IMG/VR virus record: IMGVR_UViG_3300008448_000032
Span: 22,903 to 86,902 of that record
DNA length: 64,000 nucleotides
Reading direction: 5' to 3' (one strand)
Source: a virus
Part shown: piece by piece, positions 1 to 7,897 of the stretch
Layout: the number at the start of each line of letters is the position of its first letter
Numbering within the stretch: position 1 is the stretch's first letter
The notes under the pieces: generated by a model
Databases searched by the model: none
Seen by the model: the letters and a program-made list of their open reading frames with translations, nothing else
Told to the model about the DNA's origin: nothing
Translations under genes and position numbers: made by a program

Positions 1-1215
1 CTTCCAGAAGTCATTGAAGGGATGAAGAAAATAATGGGAGACGAGAAAGCAAAAGAGTACATAAAACTTTCAAATGAAGTTAGTGATATAGCTCAAGCTT
101 ACTATTGGATAATTCCGGTAGAAGTACAGGAGAGAATGTGGAAAACCAATAAAGAGGGGATGAGTGGAGTAGTTGGCGTTGATTGGGAAGAAAAAACTGA
201 ATCTGAAGAAGACCTAGCTAAAAAAATTCTGGATAGTCTAAATAAAGACGGGGATCTTCCTAAAGAAGAGACCGAAGAACTTTTCTACGAAACTCAGCCA
301 ACAATAAAAGCAAGGGGGAAAGATTTTTCTATGCTTATCCACGAAACGGTTAAAGGAGTTTATGAACTAATCGCTGCTATTGCAATTCCTGACGGCGAAG
401 AGGTAGCGGGAACAGTTCTTATGAATACAGATTCATTAGCAGATGAAATAGAAGATCTTAGATATGGACCTAAGATAGCATCCGATATTAGAGACTACCT
501 AAATACGTTCCCTGAAGTTCAAAATGATGAAGTTCCTAATCTAAGAGAACACATCATGGGCAAACTCTACATCATGGATGCCCCAGAATTTCTAGATGTT
601 ATTCTTTCTATACTTAATGGGGATAATAGACACAGAAGAAATATAGAAGGAATAATTAAAGATGTAATTAAAGAGATAAGAGATTTTGAACTAGAAGGAG
701 CTTTAGGAGATTTTGGTATAGATAACGATGACGATTATATGCCAGAACCACAGGGTAAAAAAGATTATTCTCAAATGGATAATGTAGATCTTAAGAGACA
801 TCTGGATGATGCTTTAGATAGAAGGGATTTTGACGAGGCAAGAATAATCCATTCTTATATAAAGGAATCTAAAGAAGCAGACGAGGCTTGGGCTCTAATC
901 CACACTTACGGAGGATACCCTTCTAATTCAGATCCTTCCCAGATAAATGAATCCGAAGAATTCAATGATCTATATAAAGGAACAGTTCTGACAATGGACG
1001 TTATAGATGGAAAGACCAGAGAGAAAAAAGGAACCATAAAAACTAAAATAAACGAAATGGTTCTAGAGGGTAACTCTTATTTTCTAAGATGTTCCGGAGA
1101 CGTAAATATAGTTTACGATAAAGACACACAAGAATTTGTAGAAGGTTATAAACCCCAATATTTAGTTTATCAATTGGATGAATCAAATTCTCAAATTCTA
1201 GATTTTTTAAAATAA
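1..1215 (+). CDS. Unrecognised acidic protein with UVR-like helical motif (5' partial)
   Basis: The reading frame is open from the first base, with seven codons before the first ATG at 22, so the gene probably starts upstream and the N-terminus is missing. The visible 404 residues are strongly acidic. Around residues 255-285 a helical stretch (VDLKRHLDDALDRRDFDEAR) resembles the UVR motif seen in UvrB, UvrC and McsA, which mediates protein contacts. No catalytic motif is visible. It precedes a gene with a candidate capsid-targeting N-terminus, separated by a promoter-like box. I do not recognise the family; a structural or regulatory phage protein are both possible. Confidence 0.7.
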   Translation, partial: LPEVIEGMKKIMGDEKAKEYIKLSNEVSDIAQAYYWIIPVEVQERMWKTNKEGMSGVVGVDWEEKTESEEDLAKKILDSLNKDGDLPKEETEELFYETQPTIKARGKDFSMLIHETVKGVYELIAAIAIPDGEEVAGTVLMNTDSLADEIEDLRYGPKIASDIRDYLNTFPEVQNDEVPNLREHIMGKLYIMDAPEFLDVILSILNGDNRHRRNIEGIIKDVIKEIRDFELEGALGDFGIDNDDDYMPEPQGKKDYSQMDNVDLKRHLDDALDRRDFDEARIIHSYIKESKEADEAWALIHTYGGYPSNSDPSQINESEEFNDLYKGTVLTMDVIDGKTREKKGTIKTKINEMVLEGNSYFLRCSGDVNIVYDKDTQEFVEGYKPQYLVYQLDESNSQILDFLK

Positions 1216-1238
1216 ACCAAAAAAATAAAAACAAAAAG

Positions 1239-1248
1239 GATATATAAT
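1239..1248 (+). promoter_or_regulatory. Candidate late promoter box (GATATATAAT)
   Basis: This box matches the GATATATAAA motif repeated before many genes here and lies 29 bases before the ATG at 1278. It resembles the T4 late promoter TATAAATA. The function is inferred from position and recurrence. Confidence 0.55.
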
Positions 1249-1277
1249 TCAATTAACTTAAAAATAAATAATAAAAT

Positions 1278-2762
1278 ATGAAAACAACAAGACCAGTATT
1301 TGAAAGTTTTTATTCTTTCGTAGATTTTCTTAATGAATCTATTGATGGAGAATATTACGAAGATTATCTTTTAGAGGATGAAGGAGATCCGGGAGATGAA
1401 TTAGATTCTGACACAGAAACCGGAAAGCTTTCCGAATTTTCAAATAGTCTAAGAGGGATGGAAAAAATTAATCCAAAAATTGTAGAAAAACTTTCAGCTT
1501 CATTTAAAACATTGGTTACCGATGCAGGAGCAAAAGCTTTGGAATCTTATGCCCAAAAAATTGCATCTTTTGCTGCATCTACGAAATCAGGAGTTAAATT
1601 GATAAGAAACCAATTGACTGGAGGTGGCGCCGGAGCATATTATAAGTGGTTAATTAACGGGACTTGTAAAGTTAAAGGTCAGCCAGCAATGAATGAAGAA
1701 GGAGTTATTAGAGATCTAGCTTTAACTGTAGATGACGATGGATCGTCTTTCTACCCTCTTTCTGATGTTCTTATTGGAATATTACAGAGAAATTTGAAAG
1801 CTTTATCCGATGTATTGGCAACAAAAGATGAAAAAACAATCCAAAAAGCTGCTAATGGAGGTAAAAAAGGAGGAAATGGAATAATTGAAAAAAAACAATT
1901 GTTAACGATAGATCCAGCATCAATAAAAACCAGAATATTAGAAGTACTCCCGTACGAGAAAGAATTCCATACGGCGGCAAAAAAAGATATGAGAGACGGG
2001 ACTCAAGTGGGACCAAAAGACAGCTATGTAATTTCTGCTTCCCGACTAGACGGAAAAGATAAAGTTAAATTTGGGAGATATGAATATGCCTTTGTCCTTC
2101 CTATTTGGGCTTTAGTCCCATCGTCTATAAAAGCATCTACCAACAAGGTGGATGAAAAAACATATACGACTGTTCTTCCCCCTGCTCAGGGAACTGAAAT
2201 TAAAATTGTAGATAAGCCTTTTAATTCTTCTAAAGAGCAATTCTTTTCAGCAGGATCCGTAACTTTATTACAATCAGGGGTAAATGATATGAAAGCTATG
2301 CTTTCTCAATTTAATTCGATAGAAAAAATAAAAGTTGTAGGTGGAGCATCCCAAGCTCCTACTAAATATGTATCTTCTAATGAAGAAACAAAAAAAGAAA
2401 TTACCCAAGAAAATACAAAAGCAGCAAAAGTGTTAATAGGAAATGGATATCTTGCTTATGACCGAATGCTAGCAGGGGTAAGCGCTTTTGAAAAAATGAA
2501 GGAAGATGGAATCCAGCAACTTAAAAATTGTACTATAGAAAAATCTACGGCAGATGAAGTTCTTAAAAATGTACAAACGATAGATGCAGAAAGTGATCCT
2601 AAAATGCAACAAATTACTTTTTATGTTAGTGGTATGGTCAAAGGAGTAGATCAAATAGCAGATAATAAACCAACTATAATTAAAAGGACTGTTGACATAA
2701 CATCTCAACAGGTGAAAATTGTTCAATTTCAATATGTTTTAGCATTTGATATTAAGAAATAA
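1278..2762 (+). CDS. Candidate capsid-packaged internal protein, possible OmpA-like C-terminal region
   Basis: This 494-residue protein starts with a short motif (FVDFLNE then SI, Glu at residue 20). The motif matches the capsid-targeting sequences of T4 internal proteins, where the prohead protease cuts after L/I-x-E. An acidic linker follows (about residues 24-50). The middle is rich in Lys, Ala and Gly. The stretch from about residue 320 to 400 (FFSAGSVTLL, then KVVGGAS, then ENTKAAKVLIGNGYLAYDR) has the spacing of an OmpA-like peptidoglycan-binding domain, but the usual GHTD/NxxLSxxRA residues are only loosely matched. It has its own promoter box and ends at a strong terminator, so it is probably monocistronic. 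Packaging is inferred; the OmpA resemblance is tentative. Confidence 0.75.
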   Translation: MKTTRPVFESFYSFVDFLNESIDGEYYEDYLLEDEGDPGDELDSDTETGKLSEFSNSLRGMEKINPKIVEKLSASFKTLVTDAGAKALESYAQKIASFAASTKSGVKLIRNQLTGGGAGAYYKWLINGTCKVKGQPAMNEEGVIRDLALTVDDDGSSFYPLSDVLIGILQRNLKALSDVLATKDEKTIQKAANGGKKGGNGIIEKKQLLTIDPASIKTRILEVLPYEKEFHTAAKKDMRDGTQVGPKDSYVISASRLDGKDKVKFGRYEYAFVLPIWALVPSSIKASTNKVDEKTYTTVLPPAQGTEIKIVDKPFNSSKEQFFSAGSVTLLQSGVNDMKAMLSQFNSIEKIKVVGGASQAPTKYVSSNEETKKEITQENTKAAKVLIGNGYLAYDRMLAGVSAFEKMKEDGIQQLKNCTIEKSTADEVLKNVQTIDAESDPKMQQITFYVSGMVKGVDQIADNKPTIIKRTVDITSQQVKIVQFQYVLAFDIKK

Positions 2763-2780
2763 TAAGAAACAATAAGAAAC

Positions 2781-2814
2781 AAAAAAACCCAGATTTTTAA
2801 ATCTGGGTTTTTTT
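2781..2814. terminator. Bidirectional intrinsic terminator
   Basis: A perfect inverted repeat built on AAACCCAGATTT / AAATCTGGGTTT has a two-base loop, a run of A on its left and a run of T on its right. It therefore works as a hairpin plus U-tract on both strands. It sits between the convergent genes ending at 2762 (+) and 2829 (-). Confidence 0.9.
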
Positions 2815-2828
2815 GTTTCCCCAATTTT

Positions 2829-3332
2829 TTATTCTATCTCTGAAATTTCTGAAATTCCAGAAAGACTTTCCCTTGTTATATTATTATCAACAATTAATCC
2901 GTATCGGATTAATCCCCCATATTGTTTAGTAGCTACTGCTGAAAAATCTACATAATATTTTTTTATAGTTTTTTCTCCCCCAAAATTAGGACTGTTGTAT
3001 AAATATTCAACGTATTCCTTTACTATCCTTTTAGCTTCAGATAATTCATCTTTTTCGTGATTAACCATCCCTCCTCCTTTTGTACCAAAGCACATTGGAT
3101 CCCCTGCTTCTTCCTGACTAACTGCTTTTGCTGCATAGTTATTAGTAGTGTCTTCGATCATCCAAGGAAATGCTACGTACATTTCTTGAGTTAAATACTT
3201 TTGGAATAATTGGACATCAAATCCTTTGCTGATGTCGAATCCATCCGATTCACTAAAATCTTCGAATCCTGTCTTTTGTGCATTAATAGATGTTCCAAAT
3301 GCTAATGCTAAAACTAAAACTAACTTTTTCAT
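2829..3332 (-). CDS. Secreted protein with signal peptide, function unknown
   Basis: This 167-residue protein opens with a classic type I signal peptide (MKK, a hydrophobic core, then SINAQ), so the mature protein probably starts near residue 19 and is exported. The NAQ-type ending is very common in Bacteroidota secreted proteins. The mature part is acidic to neutral with two isolated Cys/Gly-rich spots and no recognised catalytic motif. It is a single gene on the minus strand, convergent with its left neighbour, with a TATAAATA-like box 26 bases upstream of its ATG. It could be a host-derived moron gene acting in the periplasm or on the surface; the sequence does not show which. Confidence 0.75.
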   Translation of the reverse strand: MKKLVLVLALAFGTSINAQKTGFEDFSESDGFDISKGFDVQLFQKYLTQEMYVAFPWMIEDTTNNYAAKAVSQEEAGDPMCFGTKGGGMVNHEKDELSEAKRIVKEYVEYLYNSPNFGGEKTIKKYYVDFSAVATKQYGGLIRYGLIVDNNITRESLSGISEISEIE

Positions 3333-3358
3333 GGCTTTTAAAAATTAAATTAATAAAT

Positions 3359-3367
3359 TATTTATAG
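3359..3367 (-). promoter_or_regulatory. Candidate late promoter box on minus strand (CTATAAATA)
   Basis: Read on the minus strand this contains TATAAATA, the exact T4 late promoter box, 26 bases upstream of the ATG at 3332. It would drive the secreted protein gene. Confidence 0.45.
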
Positions 3368-3459
3368 ATCAAATATACGGTATTTATCGTAGAAAAAAAA
3401 TTTCCGGTAAAAAAATTTAAAAAAAAGAAACTAAAAGAAATAAAATCATATAAGGGTCG

Positions 3460-4914
3460 ATGACTAAATTAAAAAAGAAAGAATTAATACCTAAGGTAGA
3501 CACATCTACACTAAACGAGGACCAGAAAAAGTCTTTTGATTCCCTGGTAGATTTTATAACGGATCTCAATGATGATTCTATATACGTTCTAAAGGGATGG
3601 GCAGGAACTGGAAAAACTTACACCATAAGTCTTCTCGTTAGATACGTTTTAGAAGTCATACAGCCGACTCGTCTCTGGTACAAAGTTGGTGTTACCGGTC
3701 CTACTAATAAATCCGTACGCGTAATAAGAAAAGCAACTGGCATATCCAGCTCTAGAGTTCAGTTTCAAACTGTCCATAAGATACTTGGGCTTTCAGAAAA
3801 GATCACCTCAGATGGACAGCAGATCTTTGTCAATGATGGGGATTTTAGACCACAGATAAGAACTCTAAAGCTTCTTATTGTTGATGAGGTATCTATGCTC
3901 AACGACGATCTTTTTGAGGAACTTCTTAAATATCGGGATAAAACCAAAATCATTTTTATGGGGGATCCAGCTCAGATTCCTCCCGTAGGAAGACCTGATT
4001 GTATTCCTTTTAGGGATGAGCTCCTAGATGGATATAGAATAAAAACTCTAAATCTCAGACAGATAATGAGACAAAAAGAGGGAAATCCCATAATAGAATC
4101 TTCTGTAAAGATAAGGAAGAATATAGGAAATTCTAATTCCGGAATCTCCCCCGAAAATAAAATAAATCAAATAGGTGAAGGAGTAGAATTTGTAAATCTA
4201 AATTCTCCGGAATCCAGATCTTCTTTCAGAACAATTTTAGAGAAATACTTTAAAACTGATAGATTTAAAGATGACCCAGAATACTGTAAGATAATAGGAT
4301 GGAGAAATAAAACTATATCCTCTATGAACGATCTAGTAAGAAAGGTTATCTACGGAGAAGAAGCTCTATCTTCTAAGATTCTAATTGGGGAAAAACTCAT
4401 AGCAAATTCTCCTATCCTCGAAAAAGACACGATAATATTTAATACCAATGACGAATTTACTGTGGAATCTTTCGAAGTAGAATCAGAAGATCTAAGGTTT
4501 AAAGTCTCCGATCATCCGGATGACGACCCGTACCCGATATCTCTAAAACATTACGAAGCCTTAGTTTCCTACTTGGACGAAGATGATGATTTGGTAAGAA
4601 GAACCATCCGTATCCTTCACGAAGACAGCGAAGAAGAATTTAAAAAATTAGCAAACGTACTTAAGCTTAGAGCTATAAATAAAAAGGGAAAGGATAAGAG
4701 CTGGCTTGTCTATTATAATTTCCTTAGAAGGTACGCAGATGTTATGTACAGTTATTCGATAACTGCACACAAGGCACAGGGAAGCACATACGACACGGTA
4801 TTCCTACTAGAAGACGATATAGATGTTAATTGGAACATCATAGAAAGAAACCGAATAAAATACACAGCTTATACGAGATCAAGTCGAAAACTCTATGTGG
4901 TCAAAAGATATTAA
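3460..4914 (+). CDS. dda: Dda-like superfamily 1 DNA helicase
   Basis: This 484-residue helicase belongs to the RecD/Dda branch of superfamily 1 and likely unwinds DNA 5'-3' during phage replication and recombination. Visible motifs in order are Walker A (GWAGTGKT, Lys52), a DE-box Walker B (LLIVDEVSM, Asp142-Glu143), motif III (MGDPAQIPPVG), a C-terminal TAHKAQGSTYD motif and the final YTAYTRSSRKLYVV block (motif VI). Length and motif order fit T4 Dda (439 residues). The ATG at 3460 follows an A-rich leader with a weak TCATATAAGG sequence just upstream. Its right neighbour is a small holin candidate with its own promoter box. Confidence 0.93.
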   Translation: MTKLKKKELIPKVDTSTLNEDQKKSFDSLVDFITDLNDDSIYVLKGWAGTGKTYTISLLVRYVLEVIQPTRLWYKVGVTGPTNKSVRVIRKATGISSSRVQFQTVHKILGLSEKITSDGQQIFVNDGDFRPQIRTLKLLIVDEVSMLNDDLFEELLKYRDKTKIIFMGDPAQIPPVGRPDCIPFRDELLDGYRIKTLNLRQIMRQKEGNPIIESSVKIRKNIGNSNSGISPENKINQIGEGVEFVNLNSPESRSSFRTILEKYFKTDRFKDDPEYCKIIGWRNKTISSMNDLVRKVIYGEEALSSKILIGEKLIANSPILEKDTIIFNTNDEFTVESFEVESEDLRFKVSDHPDDDPYPISLKHYEALVSYLDEDDDLVRRTIRILHEDSEEEFKKLANVLKLRAINKKGKDKSWLVYYNFLRRYADVMYSYSITAHKAQGSTYDTVFLLEDDIDVNWNIIERNRIKYTAYTRSSRKLYVVKRY

Positions 4915-4923
4915 GCAGAAAAA

Positions 4924-4934
4924 GATATATAAAA
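4924..4934 (+). promoter_or_regulatory. Candidate late promoter box before holin
   Basis: GATATATAAAA lies directly after the helicase stop codon and 25 bases before the ATG at 4960. This is an excellent match to the recurring box. Confidence 0.6.
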
Positions 4935-4959
4935 CATATTAACCTTAAAACTAATAAAA

Positions 4960-5121
4960 ATGAAAAAAGAACAAATTTTAGGAATTGCTAGACACACATT
5001 AACTTTTATCGGTGGTATTCTAGTAACAAAAGGACTTTTTGATGCATCTGTTTGGGCAGAAATTTCAGGAAGTGTTATCACGTTAGCTGGTCTTATCTGG
5101 TCAGTTATCGATAAAAAATAA
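4960..5121 (+). CDS. Small membrane protein, candidate holin
   Basis: This 53-residue ORF is preceded by a promoter box and followed by a clear terminator, so it is a transcription unit by itself. It has a charged start (MKKEQ), two hydrophobic segments (about residues 14-24 and 35-50) joined by a short acidic/Trp turn, and a charged tail DKK. Its layout (IARHTLTFIGGILVTKG, then SVITLAGLIWSVI) resembles small phage holins of the Pam3 gp28 type. The next genes include a muralytic enzyme, so a lysis cassette is plausible. The assignment as a real gene is strong; the holin function is inferred from topology and context. Confidence 0.75.
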   Translation: MKKEQILGIARHTLTFIGGILVTKGLFDASVWAEISGSVITLAGLIWSVIDKK

Positions 5122-5141
5122 GAACCTTCCCTATTCGTCAT

Positions 5142-5167
5142 CCCCAGGAGAAATTCTGGGGTTTTTT
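5142..5167 (+). terminator. Intrinsic terminator after holin candidate
   Basis: CCCCAG and CTGGGG pair across an eight-base loop and are followed by six T. It ends the short holin transcript immediately before the next promoter box. Confidence 0.85.
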
Positions 5168-5169
5168 GT

Positions 5170-5180
5170 GATATATAAAA
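5170..5180 (+). promoter_or_regulatory. Candidate late promoter box, very close to the start codon
   Basis: GATATATAAAA ends only five bases before the ATG at 5186. If it works like a T4 late promoter, the message would be nearly leaderless. Confidence 0.5.
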
Positions 5181-5185
5181 ATAAA

Positions 5186-5833
5186 ATGATCTATTCTTTT
5201 TCCGTATTCGAATCCATGAAAAATGGATCTAATCTATTGGATAAAGCAAGTCCAGATTTTGTACCCCATGAAACTTTTCATGAATTCTCTTGGGTAAAGC
5301 CAGAAGAATCTGAATGGTACTATTCTATAAAGAGAAATTCGCCTTTAGAGATTCCGAGAAATAGAAAATTCTATGACACGTTAGATTCCCCGTTAAGAGA
5401 AGGAGTGGAAATACTTCATAAAAAAGGAATCCCTACAACTCCTTCTTGCTCAGGTCATTTTAATCCGGACTCTTTCTATAATAAAATATACAAATCTCTT
5501 TGTTCCGAAGAAGAAGAAATAAGAGGGAAAGGGATAAATCTAAAAGATCCGGAAACGAACGAAAGGTATGTCTATAAAGATCCCAATTATAGAATACCCT
5601 GGGAGGAAAAATCATTTCTGGAAATATCTAGAGAGCATGGAAAAAAAGGAATAATAGGAATTTTAGATCCTATGGGTGAAATACAAAGGAGTCTAATGGA
5701 ATCTTCTGGATCTGATTGTCAGATAACAAGAAACGGAAATTTAACTTTTTTCATAACTTCTCCTAAAGATAAAAAATCATTGGATTCCTCTTGGGAGAAC
5801 TTTAACGATTCCATCAAAAATTTTTTTAAATAG
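5186..5833 (+). CDS. Unrecognised protein with capsid-targeting-like N-terminus and Cys-Ser-Gly-His motif
   Basis: I place the start at the ATG at 5186 (215 residues), because the longer GTG start at 5168 lies inside the promoter box. The N-terminus (MIYSFSVFE then SM, Glu at residue 9) fits the hydrophobic-x-Glu cleavage pattern shared with other proteins in this region. In the middle, a segment reading EILHKKGIPTTPSCSGHF resembles the TTxSCSGR motif of TYW3-like tRNA-wybutosine proteins, but the rest does not obviously match and the last residue differs. It lies between the holin candidate and a muralytic enzyme. The function is unknown; packaging in the capsid is an inference. Confidence 0.75.
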   Translation: MIYSFSVFESMKNGSNLLDKASPDFVPHETFHEFSWVKPEESEWYYSIKRNSPLEIPRNRKFYDTLDSPLREGVEILHKKGIPTTPSCSGHFNPDSFYNKIYKSLCSEEEEIRGKGINLKDPETNERYVYKDPNYRIPWEEKSFLEISREHGKKGIIGILDPMGEIQRSLMESSGSDCQITRNGNLTFFITSPKDKKSLDSSWENFNDSIKNFFK

Positions 5834-5843
5834 GATATATAAA
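5834..5843 (+). promoter_or_regulatory. Candidate late promoter box
   Basis: GATATATAAA begins right after the preceding stop codon, 21 bases before the ATG at 5865. It drives the muralytic enzyme gene. Confidence 0.6.
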
Positions 5844-5864
5844 TTAAAATCTAAATTTATAATT

Positions 5865-6473
5865 ATGTCATACACAAGAGAACAAATTGAAGCGACAGTA
5901 AAATCTAAAGGGTATGTTTGGTTTGAAGATTCTTCGAATAAAACTTACGATGTTAATATTGTAGGGGTTAGGAATACTTCTCCTGCGGTTTACAAAAAAG
6001 TAACAAACGTATTCGATGACCATCTAACTCTTTCCTTTAAAGATGAAAAGGGAGCTTGGCAATACTATTGCTGGATGGGAACTTGCGATCCCGGAAAAAA
6101 AGGAGTAGAACAATTCCACAATAAAAAAGGTGTTGCTAGACTAGTTCCTGGACAGTATAGAGGAGTATGGAAAATAGACCTACACCAAGGAAAATATGAA
6201 GCTCTTTGTCAAAGAAATGGAAATGTTACGGTTTGGAGAGATGCAAATAGGGATTTAGTTTTCGAAGAGAATGTAACGGATACTGGAATTTTTGGAATCA
6301 ATATCCACAAAGCAGGACAAGATTCAGCTTGGGTTGAAAATTGGTCCGAAGGATGCCAGGTGTTCAAAAGAGTTAAGGATTTTGATGTGTTTATGTCTAT
6401 ATGTAAAAAAGCATCAAAAATTCATGGAAACAAATTTAGCTATACTCTTCTAGAATCAACAGATATAAAATAG
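5865..6473 (+). CDS. L,D-transpeptidase-like muralytic enzyme, candidate endolysin
   Basis: This 202-residue protein has a C-terminal block INIHKAG (His148) followed about 16 residues later by WSEGCQVF (Cys164). That is the His...S-x-G-C arrangement of YkuD/L,D-transpeptidase-fold enzymes, which act on peptidoglycan peptides. The N-terminal part (IEATVKSKGYVWFED, then VPGQYRG) resembles a family I associate with Bacteroidota phages and putative lysins. There is no signal peptide, so export would need a holin, and a holin candidate lies about 750 bases upstream. It has its own promoter box and lacks the capsid-targeting motif of its neighbours. Enzyme class is fairly likely; the substrate bond is not determined. 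Confidence 0.75.
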   Translation: MSYTREQIEATVKSKGYVWFEDSSNKTYDVNIVGVRNTSPAVYKKVTNVFDDHLTLSFKDEKGAWQYYCWMGTCDPGKKGVEQFHNKKGVARLVPGQYRGVWKIDLHQGKYEALCQRNGNVTVWRDANRDLVFEENVTDTGIFGINIHKAGQDSAWVENWSEGCQVFKRVKDFDVFMSICKKASKIHGNKFSYTLLESTDIK

Positions 6474-6477
6474 TAAA

Positions 6478-7884
6478 ATGTCTAGAAGAGTTAAAAATTA
6501 TTGGAATTTTTTAAATGAAGGAAATGCCCTTACTAAAAGTAAGGCAGCAAAAACTATAACTGCTGTTATAGACCCCGATACAAGGAGAAACATTAAAAGA
6601 AAATCCCAAGGAGAAATAGAGCAAAGTAAATCCAAAGACGGACAGACTTGGGCTGCAGATACTAGATACACATATCTTCCAGAGGAAGAAGGATATGTGG
6701 GATGGTCCAAATTTCACTTCGGTAAAGTAGTTTTGAGGGAAATCGAAGAAGAAGGATCAACAGAAAATGTGTATGAAGTTTTAACCGGACTAAATAAAGG
6801 GGTAAAAGGACCTTACGAATGGCAATCCGGAAATATCGGAACCCCAATTTACAATCCTCCGTATGGAAAAAAATGGGCAGATCTCCTAGGTCCTGACGAG
6901 GAATTCTTCAACAATTATGAATGGAATTCTAATCCTCCGATGAAAATTACATCTGTTCCCGGAATCGAAATAGCTAAAGTTGGGAATAAAGGGGAATGCC
7001 AATTAATCTACACCGATAAATTTCAGCTTTACGGAAAAGTAAAAATATATCATGATTTTAATTCAGATTCTAATTTTTCTTATGAGGTTTCGGATGGAAA
7101 TAATAAAGGAAAAAAAGGAAAAGGATTTTCTTTTATAAAAAGGGAAGAACTAGAAACAAAAGAAATTACTCCTTCTACCGAATTCCCTATTTTAAATAAT
7201 TTTTCAAAGGACGGAGAAATAATAAAAGCTTATGTAAAATTCCCTTATCCAACTCACAATGGATCAGGGTTTGGTGCCCAGTATGCAGGAAGTCCTTCGG
7301 GTAAACCTTATTCAATACCTTCTTCGTCAATAAACCCGGATCATTATATATGGTTAGATACTTCTGAATTTGAATCTATAAATTCTTCTAGCCTAGATGT
7401 TTTCAAATCTCTTTACGGAGATTTGAAATATAAAGATAAATTCGGAGAAAAAACTCTCGGAAGTCAATATCAAGAAAAATCTAAATATTATTGGGCAGAC
7501 ATAGGATCAGAGATAAAAGGGAATAAATTATCAGGATCTTATCTTTTCAATTATTTAGGATCTGGAAGCTACATCTATCTATATAGTGTTAATTCAAAAA
7601 ACGAGAGTAATGCAAGATTAAAATGGGACGATGAAGTAGGATGTTTTGGTAATAATTTTTTCACTGGACTTTTTATTACGGGGTTTGATCTTAAAAATCC
7701 AGGGGATAAATATACTAGAGAATATCTAAAAGGAGAATGGTTTTGGGATTACAAGAACAATTATGTGTGTTTACTATATGCTTATAATTCAAAAGGAGAA
7801 AAGAAAAGTGTAATATATAATTTAGATTCTCCTTCAGAACCGGTTCCTTATGATAAATGGGGGGGAGCAGGAGGAGATTGGTAA
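6478..7884 (+). CDS. Unrecognised protein with capsid-targeting-like N-terminus
   Basis: This 468-residue protein starts four bases after the upstream stop. Its first residues (VKNYWNFLNE then GN, Glu at residue 14) are among the clearest matches to a T4-type capsid-targeting sequence, with cleavage expected after L-x-E. A Lys/Arg-rich stretch follows (about residues 17-45). The remainder is rich in Tyr, Trp, Gly, Ser and Asn with a beta-like pattern, and includes repeated surface-type turns around WLDTSEF, YYWADIG and WFWDYKNNY. No catalytic motif is recognised. Two antisense frames cover its 5' end but look like shadows. Likely translationally coupled to the endolysin candidate. Confidence 0.75.
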   Translation: MSRRVKNYWNFLNEGNALTKSKAAKTITAVIDPDTRRNIKRKSQGEIEQSKSKDGQTWAADTRYTYLPEEEGYVGWSKFHFGKVVLREIEEEGSTENVYEVLTGLNKGVKGPYEWQSGNIGTPIYNPPYGKKWADLLGPDEEFFNNYEWNSNPPMKITSVPGIEIAKVGNKGECQLIYTDKFQLYGKVKIYHDFNSDSNFSYEVSDGNNKGKKGKGFSFIKREELETKEITPSTEFPILNNFSKDGEIIKAYVKFPYPTHNGSGFGAQYAGSPSGKPYSIPSSSINPDHYIWLDTSEFESINSSSLDVFKSLYGDLKYKDKFGEKTLGSQYQEKSKYYWADIGSEIKGNKLSGSYLFNYLGSGSYIYLYSVNSKNESNARLKWDDEVGCFGNNFFTGLFITGFDLKNPGDKYTREYLKGEWFWDYKNNYVCLLYAYNSKGEKKSVIYNLDSPSEPVPYDKWGGAGGDW

Positions 7885-7897
7885 TTTAAAAATTAAA

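Noticed and set aside
4911-5141. Minus-strand 76-residue frame opposite the holin candidate
   Set aside because: It has no leader or promoter and spans the promoter box; the plus-strand holin has better support.
5168-5185. GTG start adding six residues to the gene at 5186
   Set aside because: The GTG overlaps the promoter box, and the ATG at 5186 follows an A-rich leader and restores the targeting motif near the N-terminus.
6498-6847. Three minus-strand frames over the 5' part of the 468-residue gene
   Set aside because: They are overlapping shadows with no start signals and no recognised motifs.
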